Shown here one piece after another: positions 27,525 to 37,623 of a DNA stretch of 64,000 bases (within the stretch, counting starts at the first letter, position 1; each line of letters begins with the position of its first letter). Position numbers and translations under genes: made by a program. The notes below the pieces were generated by a model. It saw only the letters and a program-made list of their open reading frames with translations, searched no databases and had not been told where the DNA came from. This DNA is from Gracilimonas tropica DSM 19535 (GTDB taxonomy: Bacteria > Bacteroidota > Rhodothermia > Balneolales > Balneolaceae), in contig NZ_AQXG01000001.1 in the NCBI RefSeq assembly GCF_000375425.1, positions 593,176-657,175 on the forward strand, written 5' to 3'.

Positions 27525-29519
27525 ATGCCCGCTTCAAAGCTAGATCAGTTGTGCGTAAATACAATAAGAACCCTCTCAATGGATGCTGTTCAAAAGGCTA
27601 ATTCAGGACATCCCGGAATGCCAATGGGAATGGCTGATGTAGCATACGTTCTTTGGACAAAGTTTCTAAAGCAAAATCCCAAAAACCCAAAGTGGGACGA
27701 TCGAGATCGTTTCATACTTTCTGCAGGTCATGGTTCGATGTTGTTATACAGCTTGTTGTATCTTACAGGTTATGATTTGGGTCTTGATGAGATTAAGAAT
27801 TTTCGTCAAATGGGAAGTAAAACCCCCGGGCACCCTGAATATGGAATGACTCCCGGGGTTGAAACCACAACAGGGCCACTTGGGCAAGGTTTTGGTACAG
27901 GAGTAGGAATGGCGATGGCTGAAAAATTTCTATCTGCAAAATTCAATAGGGAAGGCCACACTATAGTTGATCATTACACCTATGCGATTGTTAGTGACGG
28001 TGACCTGATGGAAGGTATTTCTCATGAATCAGCATCTATGGCAGGCCATATGGGTTTAGGAAAAATGATCTATTTATATGATTCTAACCGTATTTCCATT
28101 GAGGGGTCAACAGACCTTACCTATACCGAAGATGTAAAGAAAAGGTTTGAGGCATATAACTGGCATGTGCTTGAGATTGACGGTCATGATCATGATCAAA
28201 TCGCAAAGGCCATTAAAGAATCTCAGGATGAGACCGAAAAGCCATCCATAGTGATTTGCAGAACCCATATAGGTTTTGGAAGTCCCAATAAACAGGATAG
28301 TGAATCCTCTCATGGTTCGCCCTTGGGAGAAGAGGAAATAAAGTTAACCAAGGAGGCGTACAATTGGCCTTCTGATGAGACTTTCCATATACCGGAAGAG
28401 GCTTTGGAAGTGTTCAGGAAAGAAGTCGTGAAAGGAGAAAAAGCCGAGAAAGAATGGGAGAAGGCTTTTAGTAAATATGAAGAATCTTATTCTGAAGATG
28501 CAGATTTGTTTAAGGCTTGGACGAATCGTAAAATCACTTCCGAATTGGTACGTAATCTTCCAGTTTTCCCGGAGGATGAGAAAGGAATGGCAAGTAGGGC
28601 TGCTTCAGGGAAAGTAATAAATGCGATCAAGGATGTGGTTCCCAACTTAATTGGGGGCTCAGCCGATTTAGGAGGAAGCACTAAAACAGATATAGATGGT
28701 TATGGTTCCTATATCGTAGATAGTGCAACAGGACGTACCATTCATTACGGGGTTCGTGAGCATGGCATGGGAGCCGCCGTAAATGGGATGGCCTTACACG
28801 GCGGAGTAGTTCCCTATGGTGCTACTTTCTTTGTATTTACCGATTATATGCGTCCTGCAATTCGTTTGGCAGCTTTGATGAAAGTTCCTTCTTTATTTGT
28901 TCTTACGCACGACAGTATTGGGCTCGGTGAAGATGGCCCAACTCATCAACCTGTTGAGCATTTAGCGAGTTTGAGAGCCATGCCAAATACGACCGTTATC
29001 AGACCCGGAGATGCTAACGAAACTTCTTATGCGTGGAAAGCTGCATTGAACAATGCTGAAGGCCCTACTTTGTTAGTTCTTACCCGTCAAAACTTACCAA
29101 CACTGCCCCGCAGCGAAAATAATAATGCCGGTCTTGTAGAAAAAGGGGCTTATATTTACGCAGATTCTAAGAATTCTACCCCTGATGCAATTTTAATAGG
29201 AACCGGTTCCGAGCTTCACCTTGCGGTACTTGCACAGGAAATGCTAGCCGGTAAAGGAATAGATGCCCGGGTGGTTAGTATGCCAAGCTGGGAACTGTTT
29301 GAAAAGCAGGATGAGGATTATAGATCTGCTGTTTTCCCGGAATCGGTAACAAACAGAGTTGCAATCGAAGCCGGTTCAACATTTGGCTGGGAACGCTATG
29401 TCGGAGATGAGGGAACTGTAATTGGGATAAACTCTTTTGGAGAATCAGCTCCTTATGAAGAGCTATTTGCTCATTTTGGAATTACCTCAGAAGCTATCGT
29501 AGAAGCTGCCTCTGAATAA
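27525..29519 (+). CDS. tkt: Transketolase
   Basis: A thiamine diphosphate enzyme moving two-carbon units between pentose-phosphate and glycolytic sugars; cytoplasmic. Full length at 664 residues. Motifs: [60 protein letters not shown], the ThDP-binding [24 protein letters not shown], the pyrimidine-domain [19 protein letters not shown] and [17 protein letters not shown], and the C-terminal domain ending [15 protein letters not shown]. Single gene between two terminators. Confidence 0.97.
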   Translation: MPASKLDQLCVNTIRTLSMDAVQKANSGHPGMPMGMADVAYVLWTKFLKQNPKNPKWDDRDRFILSAGHGSMLLYSLLYLTGYDLGLDEIKNFRQMGSKTPGHPEYGMTPGVETTTGPLGQGFGTGVGMAMAEKFLSAKFNREGHTIVDHYTYAIVSDGDLMEGISHESASMAGHMGLGKMIYLYDSNRISIEGSTDLTYTEDVKKRFEAYNWHVLEIDGHDHDQIAKAIKESQDETEKPSIVICRTHIGFGSPNKQDSESSHGSPLGEEEIKLTKEAYNWPSDETFHIPEEALEVFRKEVVKGEKAEKEWEKAFSKYEESYSEDADLFKAWTNRKITSELVRNLPVFPEDEKGMASRAASGKVINAIKDVVPNLIGGSADLGGSTKTDIDGYGSYIVDSATGRTIHYGVREHGMGAAVNGMALHGGVVPYGATFFVFTDYMRPAIRLAALMKVPSLFVLTHDSIGLGEDGPTHQPVEHLASLRAMPNTTVIRPGDANETSYAWKAALNNAEGPTLLVLTRQNLPTLPRSENNNAGLVEKGAYIYADSKNSTPDAILIGTGSELHLAVLAQEMLAGKGIDARVVSMPSWELFEKQDEDYRSAVFPESVTNRVAIEAGSTFGWERYVGDEGTVIGINSFGESAPYEELFAHFGITSEAIVEAASE

Positions 29520-29534
29520 ATAGAAATTGTTTTA

Positions 29535-29570
29535 AAAAGCTGTTTCAATTTTAAACCTAAAACGGCTTTT
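29535..29570. terminator. Bidirectional terminator between tkt and the SpoIIE-type gene
   Basis: AAAAGCTGTTT (29535-29545) pairs with AAACGGCTTTT (29560-29570), with one G-U pair, and the A/T flanks give T tracts on both strands. It separates two convergent genes. Confidence 0.7.
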
Positions 29571-29578
29571 AAAACTCC

Positions 29579-30721
29579 TTATTCGGCCGGGCGATGTATG
29601 CAGGTAAATGTTACATCATCAAGGGGACTGACCGGGCCTATAAAAGCTTCCAGAGACGATTGAATTTTGCTAACAATAGTCTTGGCATGAAGTGATCCAT
29701 AGATCTCCATGAGAGATTCAATACGCTCTTCGCCGTATTCTTCACCGTGTTCATTACGGGATTCGTTAAGACCATCAGTATAGAAAAGAACTGAATCACC
29801 GGGTTTGAAATGAAATTTCTTTACCTCAAGATTTTGTTCCAGGATCTTCGTTGAGGTCATTCCAAGAGCAAAACCATTGGCTTTGAGTTTGAATGTTCTG
29901 TCGCGTTCTTTATTGAAATAGATCGGGATATTATGTCCGGCACGGATGTATTCAAAATGATCTTCATCGTTAGGGAAAAAAGCAACGCAGCCTGTTACAA
30001 AAGTTTTATCCTTACTGTTACTTTTAATGTAGTTATTGAGCTGAAGGAACAGTTCTTTTGGTGAGGGTTGTTCTTTTTCGATGATAAGATTAACCAAAGC
30101 CTGAAGGCGCACCATATACAGGGCAGCAGATAGGCCTTTGCCCGAAACATCTGCAATCACCACATAGATTCCTTTTTCAGTTTCAATTACATCAAGGTAA
30201 TCGCCACCCACTTCTTTAGCGGTATGAGCAAATGAATAGACCTCCAGATTTTTTTTATTGAGAGAAGTTCCTGGGAGTAAACTCAATTGAATTTCCCGGG
30301 CAAGATCGATCTCTTTCTGGACATCAGATTTTTCCAGCAATTCTATAAGCAGCAACATAAACATAGACAAAAACCCAAAGGGCAACAGAAGATCTCCCAC
30401 GAAAAAGTACTGAAGTATTCCAAAGAAATTCAGAATGTAATAACCGATAAAGCTTAGCGACCCAAGGCCAAAAATGAGGCGGCGAGTGGGATTAAGGCGT
30501 TGGGTAAGGTCTGAGAATAGCCTTAAAAATTTTACATGTCCCGGTAACTGCTGACCTTGCTGGCGCTCAATGTCTTCTACCGCTTCTTCATAAACTTGTT
30601 TAAGGCGCTCTGTATCAGCGGTAAGTTCTTTTGAAAATCGTTCCCGGCTCATACCGGAAACATATTCCTGATAAAACTTTTTAGTACCGTATCCTGATTG
30701 TGCTTCGTTTTTAAGACCCAA
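29579..30721 (-). CDS. Membrane PP2C-type (SpoIIE/RsbU-like) serine phosphatase
   Basis: A 380-residue protein with a cytoplasmic N-terminal helical segment of about 80 residues, two membrane helices (LGSLSFIGYYILNFFGI and FVGDLLLPFGFLSMFMLLLIELL), then a coupling helix (DLAREIQLSLLPG) and a SpoIIE-type PP2C domain. The metal-binding motifs are present: VGGDYLDVIETE, VIADVSGKGLSAALYMVRLQALV and DSVLFYTDGLNESRNEHGEEYGEERI. Such proteins dephosphorylate anti-anti-sigma factors in partner switching, but no STAS or anti-sigma kinase gene is adjacent. The AREIQ..LLP linker is typical of RsbU-type regulators. Confidence 0.9.
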   Translation of the reverse strand: MGLKNEAQSGYGTKKFYQEYVSGMSRERFSKELTADTERLKQVYEEAVEDIERQQGQQLPGHVKFLRLFSDLTQRLNPTRRLIFGLGSLSFIGYYILNFFGILQYFFVGDLLLPFGFLSMFMLLLIELLEKSDVQKEIDLAREIQLSLLPGTSLNKKNLEVYSFAHTAKEVGGDYLDVIETEKGIYVVIADVSGKGLSAALYMVRLQALVNLIIEKEQPSPKELFLQLNNYIKSNSKDKTFVTGCVAFFPNDEDHFEYIRAGHNIPIYFNKERDRTFKLKANGFALGMTSTKILEQNLEVKKFHFKPGDSVLFYTDGLNESRNEHGEEYGEERIESLMEIYGSLHAKTIVSKIQSSLEAFIGPVSPLDDVTFTCIHRPAE

Positions 30722-30799
30722 TGTAAACTTTGATATAATTACGAGTTGATAACTTCTTCGTAATAATACTCAAAAAGTTTTGGATCAGCGATATAAATT

Positions 30800-31342
30800 C
30801 TAACGTGTCTCAATTACAGTAGTATCGGCCGGTACTCTGGCAGGTTCTACGCGGTCATAAACAACCCATGCATCTCTAAAATATCTTTTAACGATATTTG
30901 AAAATGAGATAGCCCGGTTTCGTTCATGAAAATCCCCAACATGAACACGGTAATACGGTGTTTTGAAGAAAACATAGGTTTCGGGCTGATAGCCGACTAA
31001 AGTTGTGTCTGCCCATGCTCTGAAATTGGCAGCAACGGTATCTGCGTTAGAAACATGCTCCCCCGAAAATATTTGAATGCGATACCCCTCATAGAGATTC
31101 TTTTCCTCTTTTTGTTCTACTTTAATTTGGTTGAATTCTTCAGGTATTTGGTTTTCCCGATAAGCATACGCATCCGACAAACGGGTTCTGAACGTATCAA
31201 GGTTGATGCCTGAATTGGTAAGGGTTACGTCACCGGAATAGTTTTCTTTAGCCTCATCCATCATACCTTGAACATTTTTTTCTGTTGAAGAACATGCTAC
31301 TGATATAAGTAACAGGGCTAAAATGGGTATTGAGTATTTCAT
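30800..31342 (-). CDS. SPOR-domain lipoprotein
   Basis: A 180-residue lipoprotein: ILALLLISVACSS carries a lipobox ending in the acylated cysteine at residue 17. The C-terminal half (LYEGYRIQIFSGEHVSNADTV..FFKTPYYRVHVGDFHERNRA) matches the SPOR fold, which binds denuded peptidoglycan glycans. The N-terminal part is a short linker. It lies 8 bp before (downstream of) the half-ALDH stop, on the same strand, but a role in aldehyde metabolism is unlikely; shared transcription is probably incidental. Confidence 0.83.
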   Translation of the reverse strand: MKYSIPILALLLISVACSSTEKNVQGMMDEAKENYSGDVTLTNSGINLDTFRTRLSDAYAYRENQIPEEFNQIKVEQKEEKNLYEGYRIQIFSGEHVSNADTVAANFRAWADTTLVGYQPETYVFFKTPYYRVHVGDFHERNRAISFSNIVKRYFRDAWVVYDRVEPARVPADTTVIETR

Positions 31343-31349
31343 AAAGTAT

Positions 31350-32219
31350 TTAAAATCCTACGGGATGCCACGTGGTTTTTGTTTCCTGGAAATCGGTTAC
31401 GAAATAAGGGCTTTGAACCGCCTCATCGTACCAGTCTTTCACAGGTCGCTTTACAATCCGTTTAACGTTTAATGATGCGTTTTCATCTATCATCTTCTTC
31501 ATTTCTTTTGGAAGATCATCGGTGTAACACATGGCATTTACATCCATATGGGTACTAAAATGTTCCGCTAATTCTTCACGAAATCCGGTTAGAATATTTA
31601 CCACGCCGGCGGGGACATCAGAATCGTTCAGTACTTCGGCAAAAGTGATAGCCGGAAGCGGATATTTCTCGGATGCTAAAATCACACAAACATTTCCGCC
31701 GGCAATGATGGGAGCGATTAAGGAAACCAATCCCAAAAGCGGACTTTTCTCAGGAGCAAAAGCAGCCACTACACCGGTCGGCTCAAGCATACTGAAATTG
31801 AAGTGTGAGCTTGCAACAGGATTCACCGATCCAAACACCTGCTGATACTTATCCGTCCAGCCTGCGTAGTAAATACAGCGGTCAATGGCCGCATTGATGT
31901 CAGCTTCCGCTTCCGCTGTTTTAAAACCGATAGGGCCGAGTTCCCGCATAAACTGATCTCGCCGGTCTTCCAACATCTCTGCAATGCGGTAGAGAATTTG
32001 TCCACGGTTATAGGCACTGCGACTACTCCATCCGCTAAAAGCTCCGCGGGCAATTTTTACGGCATCCCTAAAATCTTTTCGCGAACCCTGACAGGCATTC
32101 GCCAGGAATTCATCATCAGAGGTAAAAACCTTGTAGGTTCGGCCCGACTCACTGCGCGGAAAATCCCCGCCGATATACATTTTATACGTTTTCTTTACGT
32201 CAATTCTTTCTTCAGCCAT
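31350..32219 (-). CDS. Truncated, non-catalytic aldehyde dehydrogenase-like protein
   Basis: A 289-residue protein with only the N-terminal coenzyme-binding part of an ALDH (KMYIGGDFPRSESGRTYKV..NRGQILYRIAEMLEDRRDQFMREL..LEPTGVVAAFAPEKSPLLGLVSLIAPIIAGGN). The catalytic domain with the nucleophilic Cys is missing, the GxxxxG nucleotide motif is altered (ILTGFREELAEHF), and a short unrelated tail ends the protein. ALDH16 enzymes (human ALDH16A1 and bacterial relatives of about 780-800 residues) are a catalytic ALDH fused to such a truncated pseudo-domain. With the 500-residue ALDH gene 23 bp upstream, this looks like the same architecture split into two genes. The ORF is intact, so it is probably functional rather than decaying. 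Confidence 0.82.
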   Translation of the reverse strand: MAEERIDVKKTYKMYIGGDFPRSESGRTYKVFTSDDEFLANACQGSRKDFRDAVKIARGAFSGWSSRSAYNRGQILYRIAEMLEDRRDQFMRELGPIGFKTAEAEADINAAIDRCIYYAGWTDKYQQVFGSVNPVASSHFNFSMLEPTGVVAAFAPEKSPLLGLVSLIAPIIAGGNVCVILASEKYPLPAITFAEVLNDSDVPAGVVNILTGFREELAEHFSTHMDVNAMCYTDDLPKEMKKMIDENASLNVKRIVKRPVKDWYDEAVQSPYFVTDFQETKTTWHPVGF

Positions 32220-32242
32220 GATCTAAATTCCTTTCAGTTCAA

Positions 32243-33745
32243 TTAGTTTTTGATATATGCAGCCAATCCGTGCATGCCGCCTTCTCGTCCCACACCGCTT
32301 TCTTTGTAGCCGCCAAATGGGGAGGTCGGATCAAATTTGTTGTAGGTGTTGGCCCAAATCACTCCGGAGCGCATTTTGCTTCCCACTTTAAAGATCTTTG
32401 AGCCTTTGTCGGTCCAAACGCCGTTAGCAAGTCCATATGGCGTATTGTTGGCTTTTTCGATTCCTTCGTCTGCGGTTCTGAAGGTTTGAACCGTGAGCAC
32501 CGGTCCGAAAATTTCTTCCTGCACCACGCGATTGGATTGAGAAACATTGGTAAACAGGGTAGGGCGAATGAAATATCCATTATCCGGAATATTACACTTG
32601 GATTGATAGACTTCTGCACCTTCCTCAACACCAAGTTCCAGGTATTTATTTACCGTCTCAAACTGCTCTTTGGAATTGATAGCACCGATGTCAGTATTCT
32701 TATCCAGGGGATCTCCGACGATCAGTGTTTCCAATCGGTCTTTAAGTTTTTGAATCACTTTATCGGCCACACCTTCCTGAACCAACAGGCGTGAACCGGC
32801 ACAGCAAACATGTCCCTGGTTGAAGTAAATAGCGTTAATAATGCCTTCCACCGCCTGATCGATCGGGGCGTCCTCAAAGATCAACATCGCGCCTTTGCCA
32901 CCAAGCTCAAGCGTGTATTTCTTATCGGTTCCTGCCAGAGATTTTTGGATGATCTTACCGACATTCGTAGAACCGGTGAAAGCAACTTTGTCTACATCTT
33001 TGTGATTTACGATTTCTGAACCGGTCTGTCCAGCTCCCGTTACAATATTGATCACACCATCGGGGAGACCGCAATCTTTCACCAATTCCGCAAATTTAAG
33101 AGCAGTTAGGGAAGTTGTTTCGGCCGGTTTCAGTACCACTGTATTTCCGGTTGCAAGGGCGGGAGCAATTTTCCAGGCCAGCATCAGTAATGGGAAATTC
33201 CAGGGGATAATCTGTCCGCAAACGCCGTAAGGCTCCGGTTTTTTACCGGGAAAAGCATATTCCAGTTTATCTGCCCAGCCGGCATAGTAGAAGAAATAGG
33301 CAGCGACCAAAGGAATGTCAACATCACGGGATTCGCGAATAGGTTTTCCGCCGTCCATACTTTCCAGTACTGCAAATTCACGGGCTCGTTCCTGAAGCAT
33401 ACGGGCAATTCGGTACAAATACTTTCCACGTTCTTTAGCGGAGATCCGTGACCATTCGCCTTCAAAGGCTTTGCGAGCCGCTTTTACGGCTTTGTCCACA
33501 TCTTTTTGAGTGGCTTCCGCAAATTCGGTGATTACTTCTTCGGTAGCCGGATTGGTACTCTTGAAGTATCTCCCTTTGGATGGTTTTACGAACTTTCCGC
33601 CAATGAACAGATCGTACTGCTCTTTTACTTCTGCAAATTTTGAATCTTGAGGAGCGGGAGCATATTCCCAGACAGAGGCAAAATCCAGTTTCGAGTTGGG
33701 AGAAGTAGGTTTGTAAGCGGCTTCTTTGGTTTCGGTATTGGACAT
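32243..33745 (-). CDS. Aldehyde dehydrogenase, catalytic
   Basis: A full-length 500-residue NAD(P)-dependent aldehyde dehydrogenase. Motifs: IIPWNFPLLMLAWKIAPALATGNTVVLKPAE (cofactor and oxyanion Asn), FTGSTNVGKII, the general base in LELGGKGAMLIFEDAP, the nucleophile in FNQGHVCCAGSRL, and EEIFGPVLTVQTF. The C-terminus has SPFGGYKESGVGREGG. Lying between deoC and the half-ALDH, it would oxidise acetaldehyde released by deoxyribose-phosphate aldolase, or another aldehyde. Together with the downstream half-ALDH it may form an ALDH16-like complex. It begins 38 bp after the deoC stop. Confidence 0.95.
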   Translation of the reverse strand: MSNTETKEAAYKPTSPNSKLDFASVWEYAPAPQDSKFAEVKEQYDLFIGGKFVKPSKGRYFKSTNPATEEVITEFAEATQKDVDKAVKAARKAFEGEWSRISAKERGKYLYRIARMLQERAREFAVLESMDGGKPIRESRDVDIPLVAAYFFYYAGWADKLEYAFPGKKPEPYGVCGQIIPWNFPLLMLAWKIAPALATGNTVVLKPAETTSLTALKFAELVKDCGLPDGVINIVTGAGQTGSEIVNHKDVDKVAFTGSTNVGKIIQKSLAGTDKKYTLELGGKGAMLIFEDAPIDQAVEGIINAIYFNQGHVCCAGSRLLVQEGVADKVIQKLKDRLETLIVGDPLDKNTDIGAINSKEQFETVNKYLELGVEEGAEVYQSKCNIPDNGYFIRPTLFTNVSQSNRVVQEEIFGPVLTVQTFRTADEGIEKANNTPYGLANGVWTDKGSKIFKVGSKMRSGVIWANTYNKFDPTSPFGGYKESGVGREGGMHGLAAYIKN

Positions 33746-33783
33746 AATAGTAGTGCTTAATTCAAATATTCTTTTTGGTGAGA

Positions 33784-34683
33784 TCAGTCATTACTGAAAT
33801 AATCCAGCGATTGATAATGACCGGTTTGCTGCTTCACGATCTGCATCAATAAGTCATTGGTCAGGGAGCTTGCGCCAAAACGGAAATAGTCTTTGTTCAA
33901 CCAAGCGGCGCCTAACGTTTCTTTAACTATAACCAAATATTGGATGGCTTGTTTCGCCGTTCGAATTCCCCCGGCCGGCTTCATCCCGATCATCTTCCCG
34001 GTGTCGTAATAAAAATCACGGATGGCTTCCAGCATCACTAAAGTAACTGGTTGTGTGGCAGCAGGACTTACTTTTCCGGTGGAGGTTTTGATGAAATCAG
34101 CCCCGGCGTGCATGGCAATGTCACTGGCTTTGCGCACATTTTCGAAGGTATGAAGTTCTCCGGTTTCCAGAATTACTTTAAGGTGAGCATCTCCACACGC
34201 TTCTTTAACGGCAGCAATCTCATCAAATACGAGCTGAAATTCCCCATTCAAAAAAGCACCGCGACTGATCACCATGTCAATTTCATCTGCGCCTTCTTCT
34301 ACGGCAAATTTAGTGTCTTCAAGTCTTTGAGAAAGAGGAGCTTGGCCGCTTGGAAAAGCGGTTGCCACACTAGCCACATGAATTCCTGAACCCTTCAATT
34401 CTTTTTTAGCTACACTTACCATTCTTGGATATACACATACCGCGGCCACCGTTGGCAAGTCTGGAATGGCAGGATGGGGTTGCCGTGCTTTCTTGCAAAG
34501 TTGAATTACTTTTCCGGGAGAATCACTGCCTTCCAGTGTAGTATGGTCAATCATACTAAGAGCCATTTTCAGGGCCTGTATTTTGGAATCCTTTTTGATG
34601 CTTCGCTTATTCAGCCGGGAAACCCGTTCTTCCACACCCACTTCATCAATAGGAATGGTCTGATTAAAATCAGGATACTTCAT
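33784..34683 (-). CDS. deoC: Deoxyribose-phosphate aldolase
   Basis: Cleaves 2-deoxyribose-5-phosphate into glyceraldehyde-3-phosphate and acetaldehyde. A class I aldolase barrel of 299 residues with a longer N-terminal arm than the E. coli enzyme. IDHTTLEGSDSPGKVIQLCKKA opens the barrel; VAAVCVYPRMV, LKVILETGEL (a catalytic Lys), DFIKTSTGK (Schiff-base Lys) and MKPAGGIRTAKQAI (the third conserved Lys) are all present. First gene of an operon with the two ALDH genes, which would remove the acetaldehyde. The 193-bp upstream region is shared with the divergent DUF1761 gene. Confidence 0.95.
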   Translation of the reverse strand: MKYPDFNQTIPIDEVGVEERVSRLNKRSIKKDSKIQALKMALSMIDHTTLEGSDSPGKVIQLCKKARQPHPAIPDLPTVAAVCVYPRMVSVAKKELKGSGIHVASVATAFPSGQAPLSQRLEDTKFAVEEGADEIDMVISRGAFLNGEFQLVFDEIAAVKEACGDAHLKVILETGELHTFENVRKASDIAMHAGADFIKTSTGKVSPAATQPVTLVMLEAIRDFYYDTGKMIGMKPAGGIRTAKQAIQYLVIVKETLGAAWLNKDYFRFGASSLTNDLLMQIVKQQTGHYQSLDYFSND

Positions 34684-34876
34684 GCTTCAAATTTGATTTA
34701 TAATAAATTGGACCTCAAAGGTAAGAAATATCATACAAAAGCTCGGTTCAAAAAAGAAATATCAGGAATAATTGATGACTTATTGTAGTATTGAAGTAAA
34801 TTTTATTAATTGCTTGTGATTCATGAGGTAATAAAGAATCGGGTTATAAAACAACAATAAAAAAGGAGGACTTGTA

Positions 34877-35278
34877 ATGGAAGCAGTATCTATAAATTGG
34901 TTAGCAGTGATAGCCGCATCTCTGGTAGGTTTTGCAATTGGGTTCATTTGGTACGGCCCTTTGTTCGGGAAATCTTGGATGGAAGCGGTGGGCCTGAGTG
35001 AGGAAGAAGTTCAAAATAGCAATATGGCGAAGACTTTCGGGTTTACCTTGGTTTTTCAGTTTATCATGGCCTATTGCCTGGCTATGTTCTTTGGGAATGA
35101 GGTTGGACTTCAGGAAGGCTCATTCTACGGTTTCCTAACCGGATTTGGATGGGTGGCTATGGCCATTGGAGTGAACGCGCTGTACGAGCAAAAATCCTGG
35201 AAATACATTTTTATCAACGGTGGATTTTGGATCGTCGTTTTTACGTTGATGGGTTTGATTTTAGGTGCCTGGAAGTAG
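34877..35278 (+). CDS. DUF1761 membrane protein
   Basis: A 133-residue protein with four predicted membrane segments (WLAVIAASLVGFAIGFIWYGPLFG, FTLVFQFIMAYCLAMFFG, GFLTGFGWVAMAIGVNALY, YIFINGGFWIVVFTLMGLIL). The early FIWYGPLFGKSWM is characteristic of DUF1761. Function is unknown. A strong ribosome site, AGGAGGA, lies 8 nt before the ATG, suggesting good expression. It stands alone and ends near a weak terminator. Confidence 0.87.
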   Translation: MEAVSINWLAVIAASLVGFAIGFIWYGPLFGKSWMEAVGLSEEEVQNSNMAKTFGFTLVFQFIMAYCLAMFFGNEVGLQEGSFYGFLTGFGWVAMAIGVNALYEQKSWKYIFINGGFWIVVFTLMGLILGAWK

Positions 35279-35303
35279 ATTTAAACAATGATCAATATTT
35301 TCA

Positions 35304-35336
35304 AAAGCCCGTATCAATTATTTGAGCGGGTTTTTT
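35304..35336. terminator. Putative terminator after DUF1761 gene
   Basis: AAAA-G-CCCG (35303-35311) and CGGGTTTTTT (35327-35336) form a short stem with one bulged G, ending in a T run. It separates the convergent DUF1761 and antiporter genes and may work on the plus strand only. Confidence 0.5.
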
Positions 35337-35355
35337 ATGTGATCAAGTTCTGAAT

Positions 35356-37389
35356 TTAGATATCTTCTTTCAGTTCTTCAGGAATTTCAGTTTCGCGGAA
35401 GATTTCTGCAGCGTCAGCAAAGCGATCTGCTAATCCAACCATCACTAAACGGTCGCCGGGTTTAAGGGTGAACTCTCCCGCGGGATTCCCAATATTTTTT
35501 CCGGAACGATGCACCGTCAAAATGGTGATTTCATATTTGTTACGGAGCATAAGTTCACTCAGAGATTTTCCGGCTGCGAATGAGCCTTCTTTTACAACCA
35601 CGGCGCGGGTGTGTAATCCTTCTTCATCCAGGCCTTTCAGTACCATTAAATGGGCTTCCTGAATACTTCCACGCATAATTTGATAATCCTCTTTGCGCAG
35701 CTCGCGAATGTGCTGTTCTATTTCTTCCTGAGGAATCATGTACGATTTTAAGACATTTGAAAATAGGCGAACCGTTGTCTCCATCTCTGCAGGAACTACC
35801 TGATCTGCTCCTGCCTCTTTCAATAATTCTGCTTCTGAAAGATATCGTGTTCGGGCAATGACCTGAATGGTCGGGTTCAGGTAATTTGCAAGTTTAATGA
35901 TGCGTGGTGTAACCCTGGGATCGTTGATCACCACCACGCAAAGTTTGGCTTTATAAACACCGGCATGTTCTAGAATGTGGGTTCTTGAGGCATCCCCATA
36001 AACTGCTTTTATTCCTTCAGCTCGCATTTCATTGACTGATTTTGGATTCATTTCTATCACGATAAATGGGATACCGGTGTCCTTGAATACTTTGGCTAAA
36101 TTTCGTCCACCAGGACCATATCCTATCAGAATTACATGATCTTCCAGATCGGGATGCTGTTCTTCGGAAGTGGATTCTTTCCGTTTATCTCCAATTTTTC
36201 GGAGTGGGGTATGCGCAAGCAATTCACCGATTTTTGGGCTGATCTTTAAAAAGAAGGGCGTCATGATCATCAATAAAACAGAAACGGCGATGAAGGTTTG
36301 AGATCCCATTTCGCCAAAACCTCCGGGTGTTAATCCTGCGGGGCGACCGGCTCGTTCCAAAACAAAGGAAAATTCACCGATCTGTGCCAACACAATTCCG
36401 GCCGCTGCAGCAATCCGAACGGGATAGCCTAATACCAGTAAACTAAAAGAGCTGATGAGAAATTTGAGAACCATCACACCTGCAGCAACTCCAAGCACCA
36501 AAAGAGGGTTTTCGATCACAAATTGAAGATCGAGCAGCATTCCAACAGAAACGAAGAACACCGCGTTGAATATGGTTTTTAGAGGAAGGATCTCGCTGAG
36601 GGCATGCTCACTGTAATGGCTTTCACTTACCACAAGTCCGGCAAGGAAAGCCCCTAATGCCAAACTTACTTCCGCAAGATTTGTGAGCGCTGCGGTTCCA
36701 AAACAAATGGCCATTACGGTTAATAAAAATAATTCCTGTCGGCGGGTTTGGGCCACTTTTTCGAGGATCCAGGGAACCACCTTTCGGGCGGCAAATACAA
36801 CCACGGCGATCAGTGCAACAGCCTTTCCAAGTACCAGGAATACATCGGAAATAGAATCACTTTTTCCGGACAGAATGGGTATCAAAAGCACCATCGCGAT
36901 GATAGCCAGATCCTGAAAAATGAGTACGGCAAGTGAAAGCCTGCCCACGGGAGTATCGGTTTTGCCTTGTTCGCTCAATAATCCCAGAATAATTGCTGTT
37001 GAACTCAACGCCACCAAACAGCCGGTGTACACTGCCACTTTCCAATCCACTTCAAACAAAAATAAAATGCCGACCACTGCCGCTACAGAAATTCCAACTT
37101 GCAGTCCACCCCCGATCATAATGGCATCTTTGATACGGGCTAATTTTTCCAGGCTGAATTCAATTCCAATGGTGAATAGAAGCAAGATGATCCCAATCTC
37201 GGCTAACATATCAACCAGTTCAATATCCTGAACAAGTCCCAACGCATTTGGCCCTATAATAACGCCGGCGATCAAGAAGCCGACAATGGGTACCAACTTG
37301 ATTCGGTAGCAGATGTAGGCGATCAAAACACTGACAAGGAACAGCGCCACAATCTCATTCAAAAAAGGCAGACTTACAGCAAATGTCAT
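35356..37389 (-). CDS. CPA2 family cation:proton antiporter / KefB-like with RCK domains
   Basis: A 677-residue membrane transporter of the monovalent cation:proton antiporter-2 family. Residues about 1-395 form 12 or so membrane helices with AGVIIGPNALGLV, ALSSTAIILGLLSEQG, LAVLIFQDLAIIAMVLLIP and LALGAFLAGLVVSES, the family core. A TrkA-N (RCK) domain follows with the Rossmann motif ILIGYGPGGRNLAKVFK and VYGDASRTHILEHAGV, then a TrkA-C domain (AVVVKEGSFAAGKSLSELML..LKPGDRLVMVG). Nucleotide or ligand binding to the RCK part probably gates K+ or Na+ efflux. It is not linked to a kefF-type gene. Confidence 0.93.
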   Translation of the reverse strand: MTFAVSLPFLNEIVALFLVSVLIAYICYRIKLVPIVGFLIAGVIIGPNALGLVQDIELVDMLAEIGIILLLFTIGIEFSLEKLARIKDAIMIGGGLQVGISVAAVVGILFLFEVDWKVAVYTGCLVALSSTAIILGLLSEQGKTDTPVGRLSLAVLIFQDLAIIAMVLLIPILSGKSDSISDVFLVLGKAVALIAVVVFAARKVVPWILEKVAQTRRQELFLLTVMAICFGTAALTNLAEVSLALGAFLAGLVVSESHYSEHALSEILPLKTIFNAVFFVSVGMLLDLQFVIENPLLVLGVAAGVMVLKFLISSFSLLVLGYPVRIAAAAGIVLAQIGEFSFVLERAGRPAGLTPGGFGEMGSQTFIAVSVLLMIMTPFFLKISPKIGELLAHTPLRKIGDKRKESTSEEQHPDLEDHVILIGYGPGGRNLAKVFKDTGIPFIVIEMNPKSVNEMRAEGIKAVYGDASRTHILEHAGVYKAKLCVVVINDPRVTPRIIKLANYLNPTIQVIARTRYLSEAELLKEAGADQVVPAEMETTVRLFSNVLKSYMIPQEEIEQHIRELRKEDYQIMRGSIQEAHLMVLKGLDEEGLHTRAVVVKEGSFAAGKSLSELMLRNKYEITILTVHRSGKNIGNPAGEFTLKPGDRLVMVGLADRFADAAEIFRETEIPEELKEDI

Positions 37390-37623
37390 CTAAAAAAATT
37401 TGATGGTTTAATACTTGACACCAAAGATATTGAATACCGTTAGGTTTACGAAGTGTATTTTGCTATCAGCTATCAGGTTTTAGCTTTTATAGTGCTATTG
37501 AGATCTGATTAGTATTGGCAGTGGAAAAACAACATATTTCAATTCAGCAAAAATCAGATTCTTACCTGCATGGGAATGACCTAAAAAACAAAAAGCTGAG
37601 AACTGGCTGCTGAAAACTAATTG

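Noticed and set aside
37440..37620. Degenerate GCTATCAG/GCTGA-type repeats between the antiporter and S9 peptidase genes
   Set aside because: Only two adjacent copies are clear; the rest is too diverged to call a repeat array.
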